From Halictus rubicundus (lineage: Eukaryota; Arthropoda; Insecta; Hymenoptera; Halictidae), in assembly GCF_050948215.1 (NCBI RefSeq), contig NW_027488704.1:310001-374000 (forward strand): DNA of 64,000 bases. Direction: 5' to 3'. Below are positions 52,984 through 64,000 of this stretch, one piece after another. The number at the start of each line of letters is the position of its first letter. Position 1 is the first letter of the stretch. Below the pieces are notes generated by a model. The model saw only the letters and a program-made list of their open reading frames with translations, was not told the origin of the DNA and made no database searches. The position numbers and the translations under genes are program-made.

Positions 52984-55875
52984 GTTCTATCCTCTATCCT
53001 ATCTATCCTCAATCCAATCCTATCATCTATCATATCCTATCCTCTATCGTATCCTATCCTCTATCCTATCCGATCCTCTATCCTATCTTATCCTCTATCC
53101 TATCCTGTCCTCTATCCTATCCTATCCTCTATCCTATCCTGCCCTCTATTCTATCCTATCCTCTATCTTATCCTATCCACTATCCTATCTTATCCTCTAT
53201 CCTATCCTATTCTCTATCCTGTCCTATCCTCTATAGTATTCTATCCTCTATCCTATTCAATCCCCTATCCTATCCTCTGTCCTATCCTATCCACTATCAT
53301 ATCCTTTCCTCTATAATATCGTATCTTCTATCCTATCCTATACTCTATCCTATCCTATCCTCTATCATATCCTATCCTCTACCGTATCCTATCCTCTATC
53401 CTATCCTATCCTCTATCCTATCCTATCCTCTATCCTATCTTATCCTCTATCCTATCCTGTCCTCTATCCTATCCTATCCTCTATCCTATCCAATCTCATA
53501 TCCTATCCTCCATCATGTCCTATCCTCTATCGTATCCTATCCTCAATCGTATGCTCTATCCTATATTATTCTCTATCCTATCCAATCCCCTATCCAATCC
53601 TCTATCCTATCCGATCCTCTACACTACTATACCATGTATCCTATCCTATTCTCTATCCTATCCTATCCTCAATCCTATCCTATCCTCTATTCTATCCAAT
53701 CCTCTATGCTATCCTATCCTCTATCCTATTCTATCTTCTATCCTATCTATCCTCAACGCAATCCTATCATCTAGCATATCCTATCCTCTATCGTATCGTA
53801 TCCTCTATCCTATCCAACCCCCTATCCTATCCTCTATCCTATCCTATCCTCTATCCTATCTTATCCTCTATCCTATCCTATCCTCTATCCTGTCCTATCC
53901 TCTATAGTATTCTATCCTCTATCCTATTCAATCCCCTATCCTATCCTCTGTCCTATCCTATCCACTATCATATCCTTTCCTCTATAATATCGTATCTTCT
54001 ATCCTATCCTATACTCTATCCTATCCTATCCTCTATCCTATCCTATCCTCTATCCTATCCTATCCTATCCTCTATCCTATCCTATCCTCTATCCTATCCT
54101 GCCCTCTATTCTATCCTATCCTCTATCTTATCCTATCCACTATCCTATCCTATCCTATCCTCTATCATATCCTATCCTCTATCCTATCCAACCCCCTATC
54201 CTATCCTCTATCCTATCCTATCCTCTATCCTATCCTATCCTCTATCGTATCCTATCCTCTATCCTATCCAATCCTCCATCCTATCCTCTATCCTATCCTC
54301 TATCCTATCCTATCCTCTATCCTATCCTGTCCTCTATCCTATCCTATCCGCTATCCTATCCTATCCTCTATCCAATCCTATCCTCTATCCTATCCTATCC
54401 TCTATCGTATCCTATCCTCTATCCTATCAAATCCTCTATCCTATCCTCTACCCTATCCTATCCTCTACCCTATCCTATCCTCTATCCTATCCAATCCTCT
54501 ATCCTATCCTCTATCCTATCCTATCCTCTATCCTATCCTATACTCTATTCTCTCCTATCCTCTATCCTATCCCATCCTCAATCCTATCCTTTCCTCTATC
54601 CTATAATCTATCCTATCCTATCCTCTTACTTATCCTATCCTCTATCCTATCCTATCCTCTATCCTATCCGATCCTCTATCCTATACTATCCTCTATCCTA
54701 TCCTATCCTCACTCCAATCCTATCCTCTATCCTATCCTATCCTCTATCCTATTCTATCCTCTATCCTATCCTATCCTCTATCCTATCCAATCCCCTATCC
54801 TATCCTCTATACTATCCTATTCTCTATCCTATCCTTTCCTCTATAATATCGTATCTTCTATCGCATCCTATCCTCTATCAAATCCTATCCTCTATCTTAT
54901 CCAATCTCATATATTATCCTATCCTCTATCATATCCTAATCCTCTATCGTATCCTATCTTCAATCCTATGCAATCCTCTATCCTATCATCAATCCTATCC
55001 TATCCTCTATCCTATCCTATCCTCTATCCTATCCAATCCCCTATCCTATCCTCTATCCTCTATCATATCCTATCCTCTATCCTATCCAACCCCCTATCCT
55101 ATCCTCTATCGTATGCTATATCGTATCCTATCCTCTATCGTATGCTATATCGTATCCTATCCTCTATCGTATCCAATCTCCTATCCTATCCTCTATCCTC
55201 TCCTATCCTCAATCCAATCCTATCCTCTATCGTATCCTCTATCCTATCCTCTATCCTATCCTCTATCCTATTCTATTCCCTATCCTATCCTATCCTCAAT
55301 CCAATCCTATCCTCTATCCTATCCTGTCCTCTATCCTATCCTATCCTATCCTCTATCCTATCCCATCCTCAATCCTATCCTTTCCTCTATCCTATAATCT
55401 ATCCTATCCTATCCTCTTACTTATCCTATCCTATCCTCTACCCTATCCAATCCTCTATCCTACCCTCTATCCTATCCTATCCTCTATCCTATCCTATTCT
55501 CTACCGTATCCTATCCTCTATCGTATCCTATCCTCTATCGTATGCTCTATCCTACCCTATCCTCTATCCTATCCAATCCCCAATCCTATCCTCTATCCTA
55601 TCCTATCCTCTATCGTATCCTATCCTCTATCCTATCCAATCCTCTATCCCATTCTATCCTCTATCCTATCCTATCCTCAATCCGATCCTATCCTCTATCC
55701 TATCCTATTCTCTATCCTATCCTGTCCTCTATCCTATCCTATCCGCTATCCTATCCTATCCTCTATCCTATCCTACCCTCAATGCTATCCTATCCTCTAT
55801 CCAATCGTATCCTCTATCCAATCCTATGCTCTATCCTATCCTCTATCCTATCCTTTCCTCTATAATATCGTATCT
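52984..55875. repeat. Divergent mosaic satellite
   Basis: This region has no long partner in the window. It holds shorter pieces of the types seen near 39.2-39.9 kb (53.2-53.9 kb) and near 7.6-8.2 kb (54.6-55.9 kb), with many private changes such as ATCCTAATCC near 54936 and CACTCCAATCC near 54709. The 18-mer used as target site by the retroelement occurs here uninterrupted at 53703-53720. No gene is seen. Confidence 0.75.
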
Positions 55876-56351
55876 TCTATCGTATCCTATCCTCTATCCT
55901 ATCTTATTCTCTATCCTATCCTATCCTCTATCATATCCTATCCTCTATCCTATCCTATCCTCTATCCTATCCTATCCTGTATCCTATCCTATCCTCTATC
56001 CTATCCTATCCTCTATCCTATCCAATCTCATATCCTATCCAATCTCATATCCTATCCTATCCTCTATCATGTCCTATCCTCTATCGTATCCTATCTTCTA
56101 TCCTATCATATCCTCTATCCTATCCTATACTCTATCCTATCCTATCCTCAATCCTATCCTATCCTCTATCCTATCCTATCCTCTATGATATCCTATCCTC
56201 TATCCTATTCTATCCTCAATCCTATCCTATCCTCAATCCAATCCTATACTCATTCCTATCCTATCCTCTATCGTACCCTATCCTCTATCCTATCCAATCC
56301 TCTATCCTATCCTCTATCCTATCCTCTCCTCTATCCTATCCTATCTTCTAT
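55876..56351. repeat. 0.48-kb satellite piece, copy 1
   Basis: The piece recurs at 59528-60003, shift 3652, with about two substitutions near its right end. Markers are ATCTTATTCTC, CTATGATATCC (near 56184) and ACTCATTCC (near 56248). A related but more divergent version is found near 61930-62030, so this element of the array exists in three ages. Confidence 0.78.
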
Positions 56352-56895
56352 ACTATCCTATCCTCTATCCTATCCAATCCCCTATCCTATCCTCTACCCT
56401 ATAATACCATGTATCCTATCCTATTCTCTATCCTATCCTATCCTATCCTCTATCGTAATCTCTATCCTATCCTATCCACTATCCTAGCCTATCCTCAATC
56501 CTATCCTATCCTCTATCATATCCTACCCTCTATCCTATCCTATCCGCTATCCTATCCTATCCTCTATCCTATCCTCTCCTCAATCCTATCCTATCATCAA
56601 TCCTAACCTATCCTCTATCCTATCCTATTCTCTATCCTATCCTATCCTCTATCCTATCCTATCCTCTATCCTATCCAATCCTCTATCCTATCCTCTATCC
56701 TATCCTGTCCTCTATCCTATCCTATCTTCTATCCTATCCTATTCTCTATCCTATCCTATCCTCTATCCTATCCTATCCTCTATCGTATTCTATCCACTAT
56801 CCTATCCAATCCATTATCCTATCCTCTGTCCTATCCTATTATCTATCCTATCCTTTCCTCTATAATATCGTATCTTCTATCGTATCCTATCCTCT

Positions 56896-58476
56896 ATCCT
56901 ATCCAATCCTCTATCCTATCCTCTATCCTATCCTATCCTCTATCCTATCCTATCCTCTATCCTATCCTATCCTCAATCCTATCCTATCATATCCTCAATC
57001 CTGTCCGATCCTCCATCCTATCCAATCCCCTATCCTATCCTTAATCCTATCCTATCCTCATTCCTATCCTATATTCAATCCTATCCTATCCTCATTCCTA
57101 TCCTATCCTCAATCCTATCGTATCCTCTATCCTTTAGTATCCTCTATCCTATCCTATCCTCTCTCCTATCCTATCCTCAATCCTATCCTATACTCAATCC
57201 TATCCTATCCTATCCTCTATCCTATAATATCCTCTATCCCATCCTAATCTCTATCCTATCAATCCCCTATCCTATCCTCTATCCTATCCTCTATCCTATC
57301 CAATTCTCTATCCTATCCTATCCTCTATCATATCCTGTACTCTATTCTATCCTATCCTCTATCCTATCCTATCCTCAATCCTATCCTGTCCTCTATCCTA
57401 TCCTATCCTCTTATCGTATCATATCCTCTGTCCTATCCTCCATCCTATCCTATTCTCTATCCTATCCTTTCCTCTATAATATCGTCTCTTCTATCGTATC
57501 CCATCCTCTATCCTATCCTATCCTCCATCCTATCCTATCCTCTATCCTATTCAATCTCATATCATATCCTATCCTCTATCATATCCTATCCTCTATCGTA
57601 TCATATCCTCTATCCTATCCAATCCTCTATCCTATCCTCTATCCTATCCTCTATCCTATCCTATCCTCTATCCTATCCTATCCTCTATCCTATCCTCTAT
57701 CCTATCCTCTATCCTATCCTCTATCCTATCCTATCCTCTATCCTATCCTATCCTATCCTCCATCCTGTCCGATCCTCCATCCTATGCAATCCCCTATCCT
57801 ATCCTCAATCCTATCCTATCCTTATTCCTATCCTATCCTCAATCCTATCCTTTCCTCATTCCTATCCTATCCTAAATCCTATCGTATCCTCTATCCTATA
57901 GTATCCTCTATCCGATCCTATCCTCTCTCCTATCCTATCCTCAATCCTATCCTATCCTATCCTCTATCCTATCCTATCATCTATCATATCCTATCCTCTA
58001 TCCTATCCAATTCTCTATCCTATCCTATCCTCTATCATATCCTATCCTCTATCCTATCCTATCCTCTATCCTATCCTCTCCTCAATCCTATCCTATTATC
58101 AATCGTAACCTATCCTCTATCCTATCCTATTCTCTATCCTATCCTATCCTCTATCCTATCCTATCCTCTATCCCATCCTATCCTCTATCCTATCCTATCC
58201 TCTATCCTATCCTCTCCTGAATCCTTCCTATCCTCAATCCTATCCTATCCTCTATCCTATCTTATCCTCTATCCTATCCTCTACTCTATTCTATCCTATC
58301 CTCTATCTTATCCTATCCACTATCCTATCCTATCCTCAATCCAATCCTATACTCTATCCTATCCTATTCTCTATCCTATCCTATCCTATCCTCTATCCTA
58401 TCCTCTATCCTATCCTATCCTCTATCCTATCCTATACTCTATCCTATCCTATCCTCTATCCTATCCTATCCTCTAT
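56896..58476. repeat. 1.6-kb satellite segment, copy 1
   Basis: The segment recurs at 60070-61667; the shift is 3174, rising to 3191 after one added monomer near 61130. Substitutions include CTTATTCCTATCC near 57820 against CTTATTCCTATTC in the copy. The segment is rich in CTCAATCC and CTCATTCC variants, and CTGTCCGATCC at 57001 is a clear landmark. Left of it, 56352-56895 is mosaic satellite of which part (56700-56800) resembles 59970-60070. Confidence 0.8.
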
Positions 58477-58750
58477 CTAATCCTATCCTCTATCCTATCC
58501 TATCCTCTATCGTATCCTATCCTCTATCCTATCCAATCCTCTATCCTATCCTATCCTGTATCCTATCCTATCCTCTATCCTATCCTATCCTCTATCCTAT
58601 CCTGTCCTCTATCCTATCCTATCCGCTATCCTATCCTATCCTCTATCTAATCCTATCCTCTATCCTATCCTATCCTCTATCGTATCCTATCCTCTATCCT
58701 ATCCAATCCTCTATCCTATCCTATCCTGTATCCTATCCTATCCTCTATCC
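58477..58750. repeat. Short satellite spacer with an internal duplication
   Basis: CTCTATCTAATCC occurs at about 58472 and 58643, and the bases that follow agree for more than 80 bp, so a unit of about 171 bp (roughly ten monomers) has been doubled. The TAA in CTAATCC is one of the few + strand stop codons of the array. Confidence 0.7.
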
Positions 58751-59484
58751 TATCCTATCCTCTATCCTATCCAATCTCATATCCTATCCAATCTCATATC
58801 CTATCCTATCCTCTATCATGTCCTATCCTCTATCGTATCCTATCGTCTATCCTATCCAATCCTATATCCTATCCTCAATCCTATCCTATCCTCTATCCTA
58901 TCCTATCCTCTATCCTATCCTATCCTCTATCCTATCCTATCCTGTATCCTATCCTATCCTCTATCCTATCCTATCCTCTATCCTATGTTATCCTCTATCC
59001 TATCCTATCCTCTATCCTATCCTATCGTCTATCCTATCCTATCCTCTATCGTATCCTATCCTGTATCCTATCCTCTATCCTATCCTATCCTGTATCCTAT
59101 CCAATCCCCTATCCAATCCTCTATCCTATCCGATCCTCTACCCTATTATACCATGTATCCTATCGTATTCTCTATCCTATCCTATCCTATCCTCTATCCT
59201 ATCCTATCCTCTATCCTATCTTATCCTCTATCCTATCCTATCCTCTATCCTATCCTGTCCTCTATTCTATCCTATCCTCTATCTTATCCTATCCACTATC
59301 CTATCTTATCCTCTACCCTATCCTATCCTCCATCCTATCCTATCCTCTATCGTATTCTATCCTCTATCCTATCCAATCCCCTATCCTATCCTCTGTCCTA
59401 TCCTATCCTCTATAATATCGTATCTTCTATCGTATCCTATCCTCTATCGTATCCTGCCCTCTATACTATCCTATCCTCTATCCT
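58751..59484. repeat. 0.75-kb satellite piece, copy 2
   Basis: This is the copy of 52233-52983. CTATGTTATCC is at about 58984 and TTATACCATG at about 59146. It is one monomer shorter in the pure run left of CTATGTTATCC. It is followed by a short unassigned stretch and then by the second copy of the 0.48-kb piece. Confidence 0.8.
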
Positions 59485-59527
59485 ATCCTATACTCTATCC
59501 TATCCTATCCTCTATCATATCCTATCC

Positions 59528-60003
59528 TCTATCGTATCCTATCCTCTATCCTATCTTATTCTCTATCCTATCCTATCCTCTATCATATCCTATCCTCTAT
59601 CCTATCCTATCCTCTATCCTATCCTATCCTGTATCCTATCCTATCCTCTATCCTATCCTATCCTCTATCCTATCCAATCTCATATCCTATCCAATCTCAT
59701 ATCCTATCCTATCCTCTATCATGTCCTATCCTCTATCGTATCCTATCTTCTATCCTATCATATCCTCTATCCTATCCTATACTCTATCCTATCCTATCCT
59801 CAATCCTATCCTATCCTCTATCCTATCCTATCCTCTATGATATCCTATCCTCTATCCTATTCTATCCTCAATCCTATCCTATCCTCAATCCAATCCTATA
59901 CTCATTCCTATCCTATCCTCTATCGTACCCTATCCTCTATCCTATCCAATCCTCTATCCTATCCTCTATCCTATCCTGTCCTCTACCCTATCCTATCTTC
60001 TAT
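59528..60003. repeat. 0.48-kb satellite piece, copy 2
   Basis: This copy of 55876-56351 has CCTGTCCTCTACCC near 59975 where copy 1 has CCTCTCCTCTATCC. It lies just left of the second 1.6-kb segment, as copy 1 lies left of the first. The two pieces may therefore have been duplicated together, followed by an internal loss of about 0.5 kb in the right copy. Confidence 0.77.
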
Positions 60004-60069
60004 CCTATCCTATTCTCTATCCTATCCTATCCTCTATCCTATCCTATCCTCTATCGTATTCTATCCACT

Positions 60070-61667
60070 ATCCTATCCAATCCTCTATCCTATCCTCTAT
60101 CCTATCCTATCCTCTATCCTATCCTATCCTCTATCCTATCCTATCCTCAATCCTATCCTATCCTATCCTCAATCCTGTCCGATCCTCCATCCTATCCAAT
60201 CCCCTATCCTATCCTTAATCCTATCCTATCCTCATTCCTATCCTATATTCAATCCTATCCTATCCTCATTCCTATCCTATCCTCAATCCTATCGTATCCT
60301 CTATCCTTTAGTATCCTCTATCCTATCCTATCCTCTCTCCTATCCTATCCTCAATCCTATCCTATACTCAATCCTATCCTATCCTATCCTCTATCCTATA
60401 ATATCCTCTATCCCATCCTAATCTCTATCCTATCAATCCCCTATCCTATCCTCTATCCTATCCTCTATCCTATCCAATTCTCTATCCTATCCTATCCTCT
60501 ATCATATCCTGTACTCTATTCTATCCTATCCTCTATCCTATCCTATCCTCAATCCTATCCTGTCCTCTATCCTATCCTATCCTCTTATCGTACCACATCC
60601 TCTGTCCTATCCTCCATCCTATCCTATTCTCTATCCTATCCTTTCCTCTATAATATCGTCTCTTCTATCGTATCCCATCCTCTATCCTATCCTATCCTCC
60701 ATCCTATCCTATCCTCTATCCTATTCAATCTCATATCATATCCTATCCTCTATCATATCCTATCCTCTATCGTATCATATCCTCTATCCTATCCAATCCT
60801 CTATCCTATCCTCTATCCTATCCTCTATCCTATCCTATCCTCTATCCTATCCTATCCTCTATCCTATCCTCTATCCTATCCTCTATCCTATCCTCTATCC
60901 TATCCTATCCTCTATCCTATCCTATCCTATCCTCCATCCTGTCCGATCCTCCATCCTATGCAATCCCCTATCCTATCCTCAATCCTATCCTATCCTTATT
61001 CCTATTCTATCCTCAATCCTATCCTTTCCTCATTCCTATCCTATCCTAAATCCTATCGTATCCTCTATCCTATAGTATCCTCTATCCGATCCTATCCTCT
61101 CTCCTATCCTATCCTCAATCCTATCCTATCCTCAATCCTATCCTATCCTATCCTCTATCCTATCCTATCATCTATCATATCCTATCCTCTATCCTATCCA
61201 ATTCTCTATCCTATCCTATCCTCTATCATATCCTATCCTCTATCCTATCCTATCCTCTATCCTATCCTCTCCTCAATCCTATCCTATTATCAATCGTAAC
61301 CTATCCTCTATCCTATCCTATTCTCTATCCTATCCTATCCTCTATCCTATCCTATCCTCTATCCCATCCTATCCTCTATCCTATCCTATCCTCTATCCTA
61401 TCCTCTCCTGAATCCTTCCTATCCTCAATCCTATCCTATCCTCTATCCTATCTTATCCTCTATCCTATCCTCTACTCTATTCTATCCTATCCTCTATCTT
61501 ATCCTATCCACTATCCTATCCTATCCTCAATCCAATCCTATACTCTATCCTATCCTATTCTCTATCCTATCCTATCCTATCCTCTATCCTATCCTCTATC
61601 CTATCCTATCCTCTATCCTATCCTATACTCTATCCTATCCTATCCTCTATCCTATCCTATCCTCTAT
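60070..61667. repeat. 1.6-kb satellite segment, copy 2
   Basis: This is the copy of 56896-58476, with CTGTCCGATCC at 60175. It has one extra CTCAATCC-type monomer near 61130 and a few substitutions (for example GTACCACATCC near 60591 against GTATCATATCC near 57417). Divergence is clearly higher than between the copies in the first 30 kb. Confidence 0.8.
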
Positions 61668-64000
61668 CCTATTCTATCCTCTATCCTATCCTATCCTCAA
61701 TCCAATCCTATACTCTATCCTATCCTATCCTCTATCGTATCCTATCCTCTATCCTATCCAATCCTGTATTCCATCCTCTACCCTATCCTATCCTCTACCC
61801 TATAATACCATGTATCCTATCCTATTATCAATCCTATCCTATCCTATCCTCTATCCTATCATATCCTCTATCCTATCCTATAATCTATCCTATCCTATCC
61901 TCAATCCTATCATATCCTCTATCCTATCCTATCCTCTATGATATCCTATCCTCTATCCCATTGTATCCTCAATCCTATCCTATCCTCAATCCAATCCTAT
62001 ACTCATTCCTATCCTATCCTCTATCGTATCCTATCCTCTATCCTATCCAATCCCCTATCCTATCCTCTGACCTATAATACCATGTATCCTATCCTATTCT
62101 CTATCCTATCCTATCCTATCCTCTATCGTAATCTCTATCCTATCCTATCCACTATCGTATGCTCTATCCTATCCTATCCTCTATCCTATCCTATCCTCCA
62201 TCCAATCCTATCCTCTATCCTAACCTATCCTCTATCGTCTCCTCTCCTCAATCCTATCCTATCCTCAATCCTAACCTATCCTCTATCCAATCCCATACTC
62301 TATTGTATCCTATCCTCTATCGTATCCTATCCTCTATCCTATCCAATCCTCTATCCTATCCTATCCTCTATCCTATCCTATCCTCTATCCTATCCTATCC
62401 TCTATCCAATCCTATACACTATCCTATCCTATCCTCTATCGTATCCTATCCTCTATCCTATCCAATCCTCTATCCTATCCTCTATCCTATCCTATCCTCT
62501 ATCCTATCCTATCTTCTATCCTATCCTATTCTCTATCCTATCCTATCCTCTATCCTATCCAATCCTCTATCCTATCCTCTATCCTATCCTATCCTCTATC
62601 CTACCCTATCCTCAATCCAATCCTATACTCTATCCTATCCTATCCTCTATCCTATCCTATCCTCTATCCTATCCTATCTTCTATACTATCCTATTCTCTA
62701 TACTATCCTATCCTCTATCCTATCCTATCCTCTATCCTATCCTATCCTCTATCCAATCCTATCCTCTATCCTATCCTATCCTCTATCGTCTCCTCTCCTC
62801 AATCCTATCCTATCCTCAATCCTAACCTATCCTCTATCCAATCCTATACTCTATTGTATCCTATCCTCTATCGTATCCTATCCTCTATCCTATCCAATCC
62901 TCTATCCTATCCTATCCTCTATCCTATCCTATCCTCTATCCTATCCTATCCTCAATCCAATCCTATACTCTATCCTATCCTATCCTCTATCCTAACTTAT
63001 CCTCTATCCTATCCTATCCTCAATCCTATCCTATACACTATCCTATCCTATCCTCTATCGTATCCTATCCTCTATCCTATCCAATCCTCTATCCTATCCT
63101 CTATCCTCAATCCTAACCTATCCTCTATCCAATCCTATACTCTATTGTATCCTATCCTCTATCGTATCCTATCCTCAATCCTATCCTATCCTCTATCCTA
63201 TCCTCTTCTCTATCCTATCCTATCCTCTATCCTATCCTATCCTCTATCGTCTCCTCTCCTCAATCCTATCCTATCCTCAATCCTAACCTATCCTCTATCC
63301 AATCCTATACTCTATTGTATCCTATCCTCTATCGTATCCTATCCTCTATCCTATCCAATCCTCTATCCTATCCTATCCTCTATCCTATCCTATCCTCTAT
63401 CCTATCCTATCCTCTATCCAATCCTATACACTATCCTATCCTATCCTCTATCGTATCCTATCCTCTATCCTATCCAATCCTCTATCCTATCCTCTATCCT
63501 ATCCTATCCTCTATCCTATCCTATCTTCTATCCTATCCTATTCTCTATCCTATCCTATCCTCTATCCTATCCAATCCTCTATCCTATCCTCTATCCTATC
63601 CTATCCTCTATCCTATCCTATCCTCAATCCAATCCTATACTCTATCCTATCCTATCCTCTATCCTATCCTATCCTCTATCCTATCCTATCTTCTATACTA
63701 TCCTATTCTCTATACTATCCTATCCTCTATCCTATCCTATCCTCTATGCTATCCTATCCTCTATCCAATCCTATCCTCTATCCTCTATCCTCTATCTTAT
63801 CCTATCCACTATCCTATCCTATCCTCAATCCAATCCTATACTCTATCCTATCCTATTCTCTATCCTATCCTATCCTATCCTCTATCCTATCCTCTATCCT
63901 ATCCTATCCTCTATCCTATCCTATCCTCTAACGTATCCTATCCTCTATCCTATCCAATCCTCTATCCTATCCTATCCTCTATCCTATCCTATCCTCAATC
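61668..64000. repeat. Terminal satellite part with 0.55-kb repeats
   Basis: The piece 62224-62773 recurs at 63236-63785 (shift 1012), with SNPs such as CCCATACTC near 62293 (CCTATACTC in the copy) and CTATGCT near 63746 (CTATCCT). Its first 180 bp, starting with CTCTATCGTCTCC, occur a third time from 62775 and in part near 63106. The interval 61668-62223 is mosaic, with TAATACCATG at about 61804 and 62078. The array still runs at the last base. Confidence 0.8.

Larger units (their letters stand above)
14815..64000. repeat. 17-bp TATCC satellite array, right arm
   Basis: The same 17-bp/12-bp satellite as on the left continues to the last base, so the right end of the array is also outside the window. 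It is divided into larger duplicated blocks listed separately. Near-perfect runs of the consensus monomer occur, for instance about 51260-51410 and 42500-42610. Variant density and block divergence rise to the right of about 51 kb. No gene or RNA was found in it. Positions 14833-14899, between the insertion and the first mapped block, are plain diverged satellite with a CTATCTATCC irregularity near 14857. Confidence 0.97.

Noticed and set aside
1..64000. CRISPR array
   Set aside because: There are no unique spacers between repeats; the spacing units are themselves monomers, and there are no cas genes.
1..64000. Telomeric repeat array
   Set aside because: The complement, GGATAG-rich, is not a telomere repeat that I know; monomers are too variable and arranged in multi-kilobase duplicated blocks, unlike telomerase products. 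A subtelomeric position stays possible.
1..64000. GATA-type microsatellite or an array of GATA-factor sites
   Set aside because: The complement contains GATA in nearly every pentamer, but mostly as GGATAG, which does not fit the usual WGATAR core, and the period is 17, not 4. Function as binding sites is not supported.

Overview
The window is a satellite DNA array of about 61.7 kb (1-12500 and 14815-64000), broken once by a 2.3-kb non-satellite insertion (12501-14814). I see no credible protein-coding gene, no tRNA or rRNA, and no CRISPR array. The insertion has the form left by target-primed reverse transcription: an 18-bp direct repeat on both sides and a homopolymer tail at one end. That form, plus the very long hierarchical satellite, points to a eukaryotic nuclear chromosome in a heterochromatic (centromeric, pericentromeric or subtelomeric) setting. 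I cannot name the taxon from the sequence.

The satellite monomer is 17 bp, consensus TATCCTATCCTCTATCC. It is built from three TATCC pentamers, one carrying an extra CT. A common 12-bp variant lacks one pentamer. The + strand is nearly free of G, and the consensus contains no TAA, TAG or TGA, so all three + frames stay open for kilobases. This explains the many giant + strand open frames with a 17-residue period of Ser, Tyr, Pro, Ile and Leu. I treat them as by-products of the repeat, not genes.

Above the monomer there is a second level: multi-kilobase blocks of variant monomers copied as units. A 3.37-kb block lies at 1-3371, 4739-8109 and 16295-19665. An 8.1-kb segment (3344-11428) recurs at 14900-22984. 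A 5.9-kb segment (6414-12323) recurs at 22967-28876. A 3.2-kb segment (27430-30605) recurs at 31463-34655. Three tandem units of about 3.17 kb fill 41681-51204. From about 51 kb rightwards the blocks are shorter and more divergent, with an approximately 1.6-kb pair (56896-58476 and 60070-61667) and 0.55-kb repeats near the end. The left part therefore looks recently amplified and the right part older or less homogenised.

The insertion at 12501-14814 lies in minus orientation: its 18-nt A tail is read as poly-T at 12500-12517. It has no long open frame in its own sense and carries a cluster of small hairpins and G/C runs. It may be a non-autonomous or decayed non-LTR element, or a retrocopy of a structured non-coding RNA.
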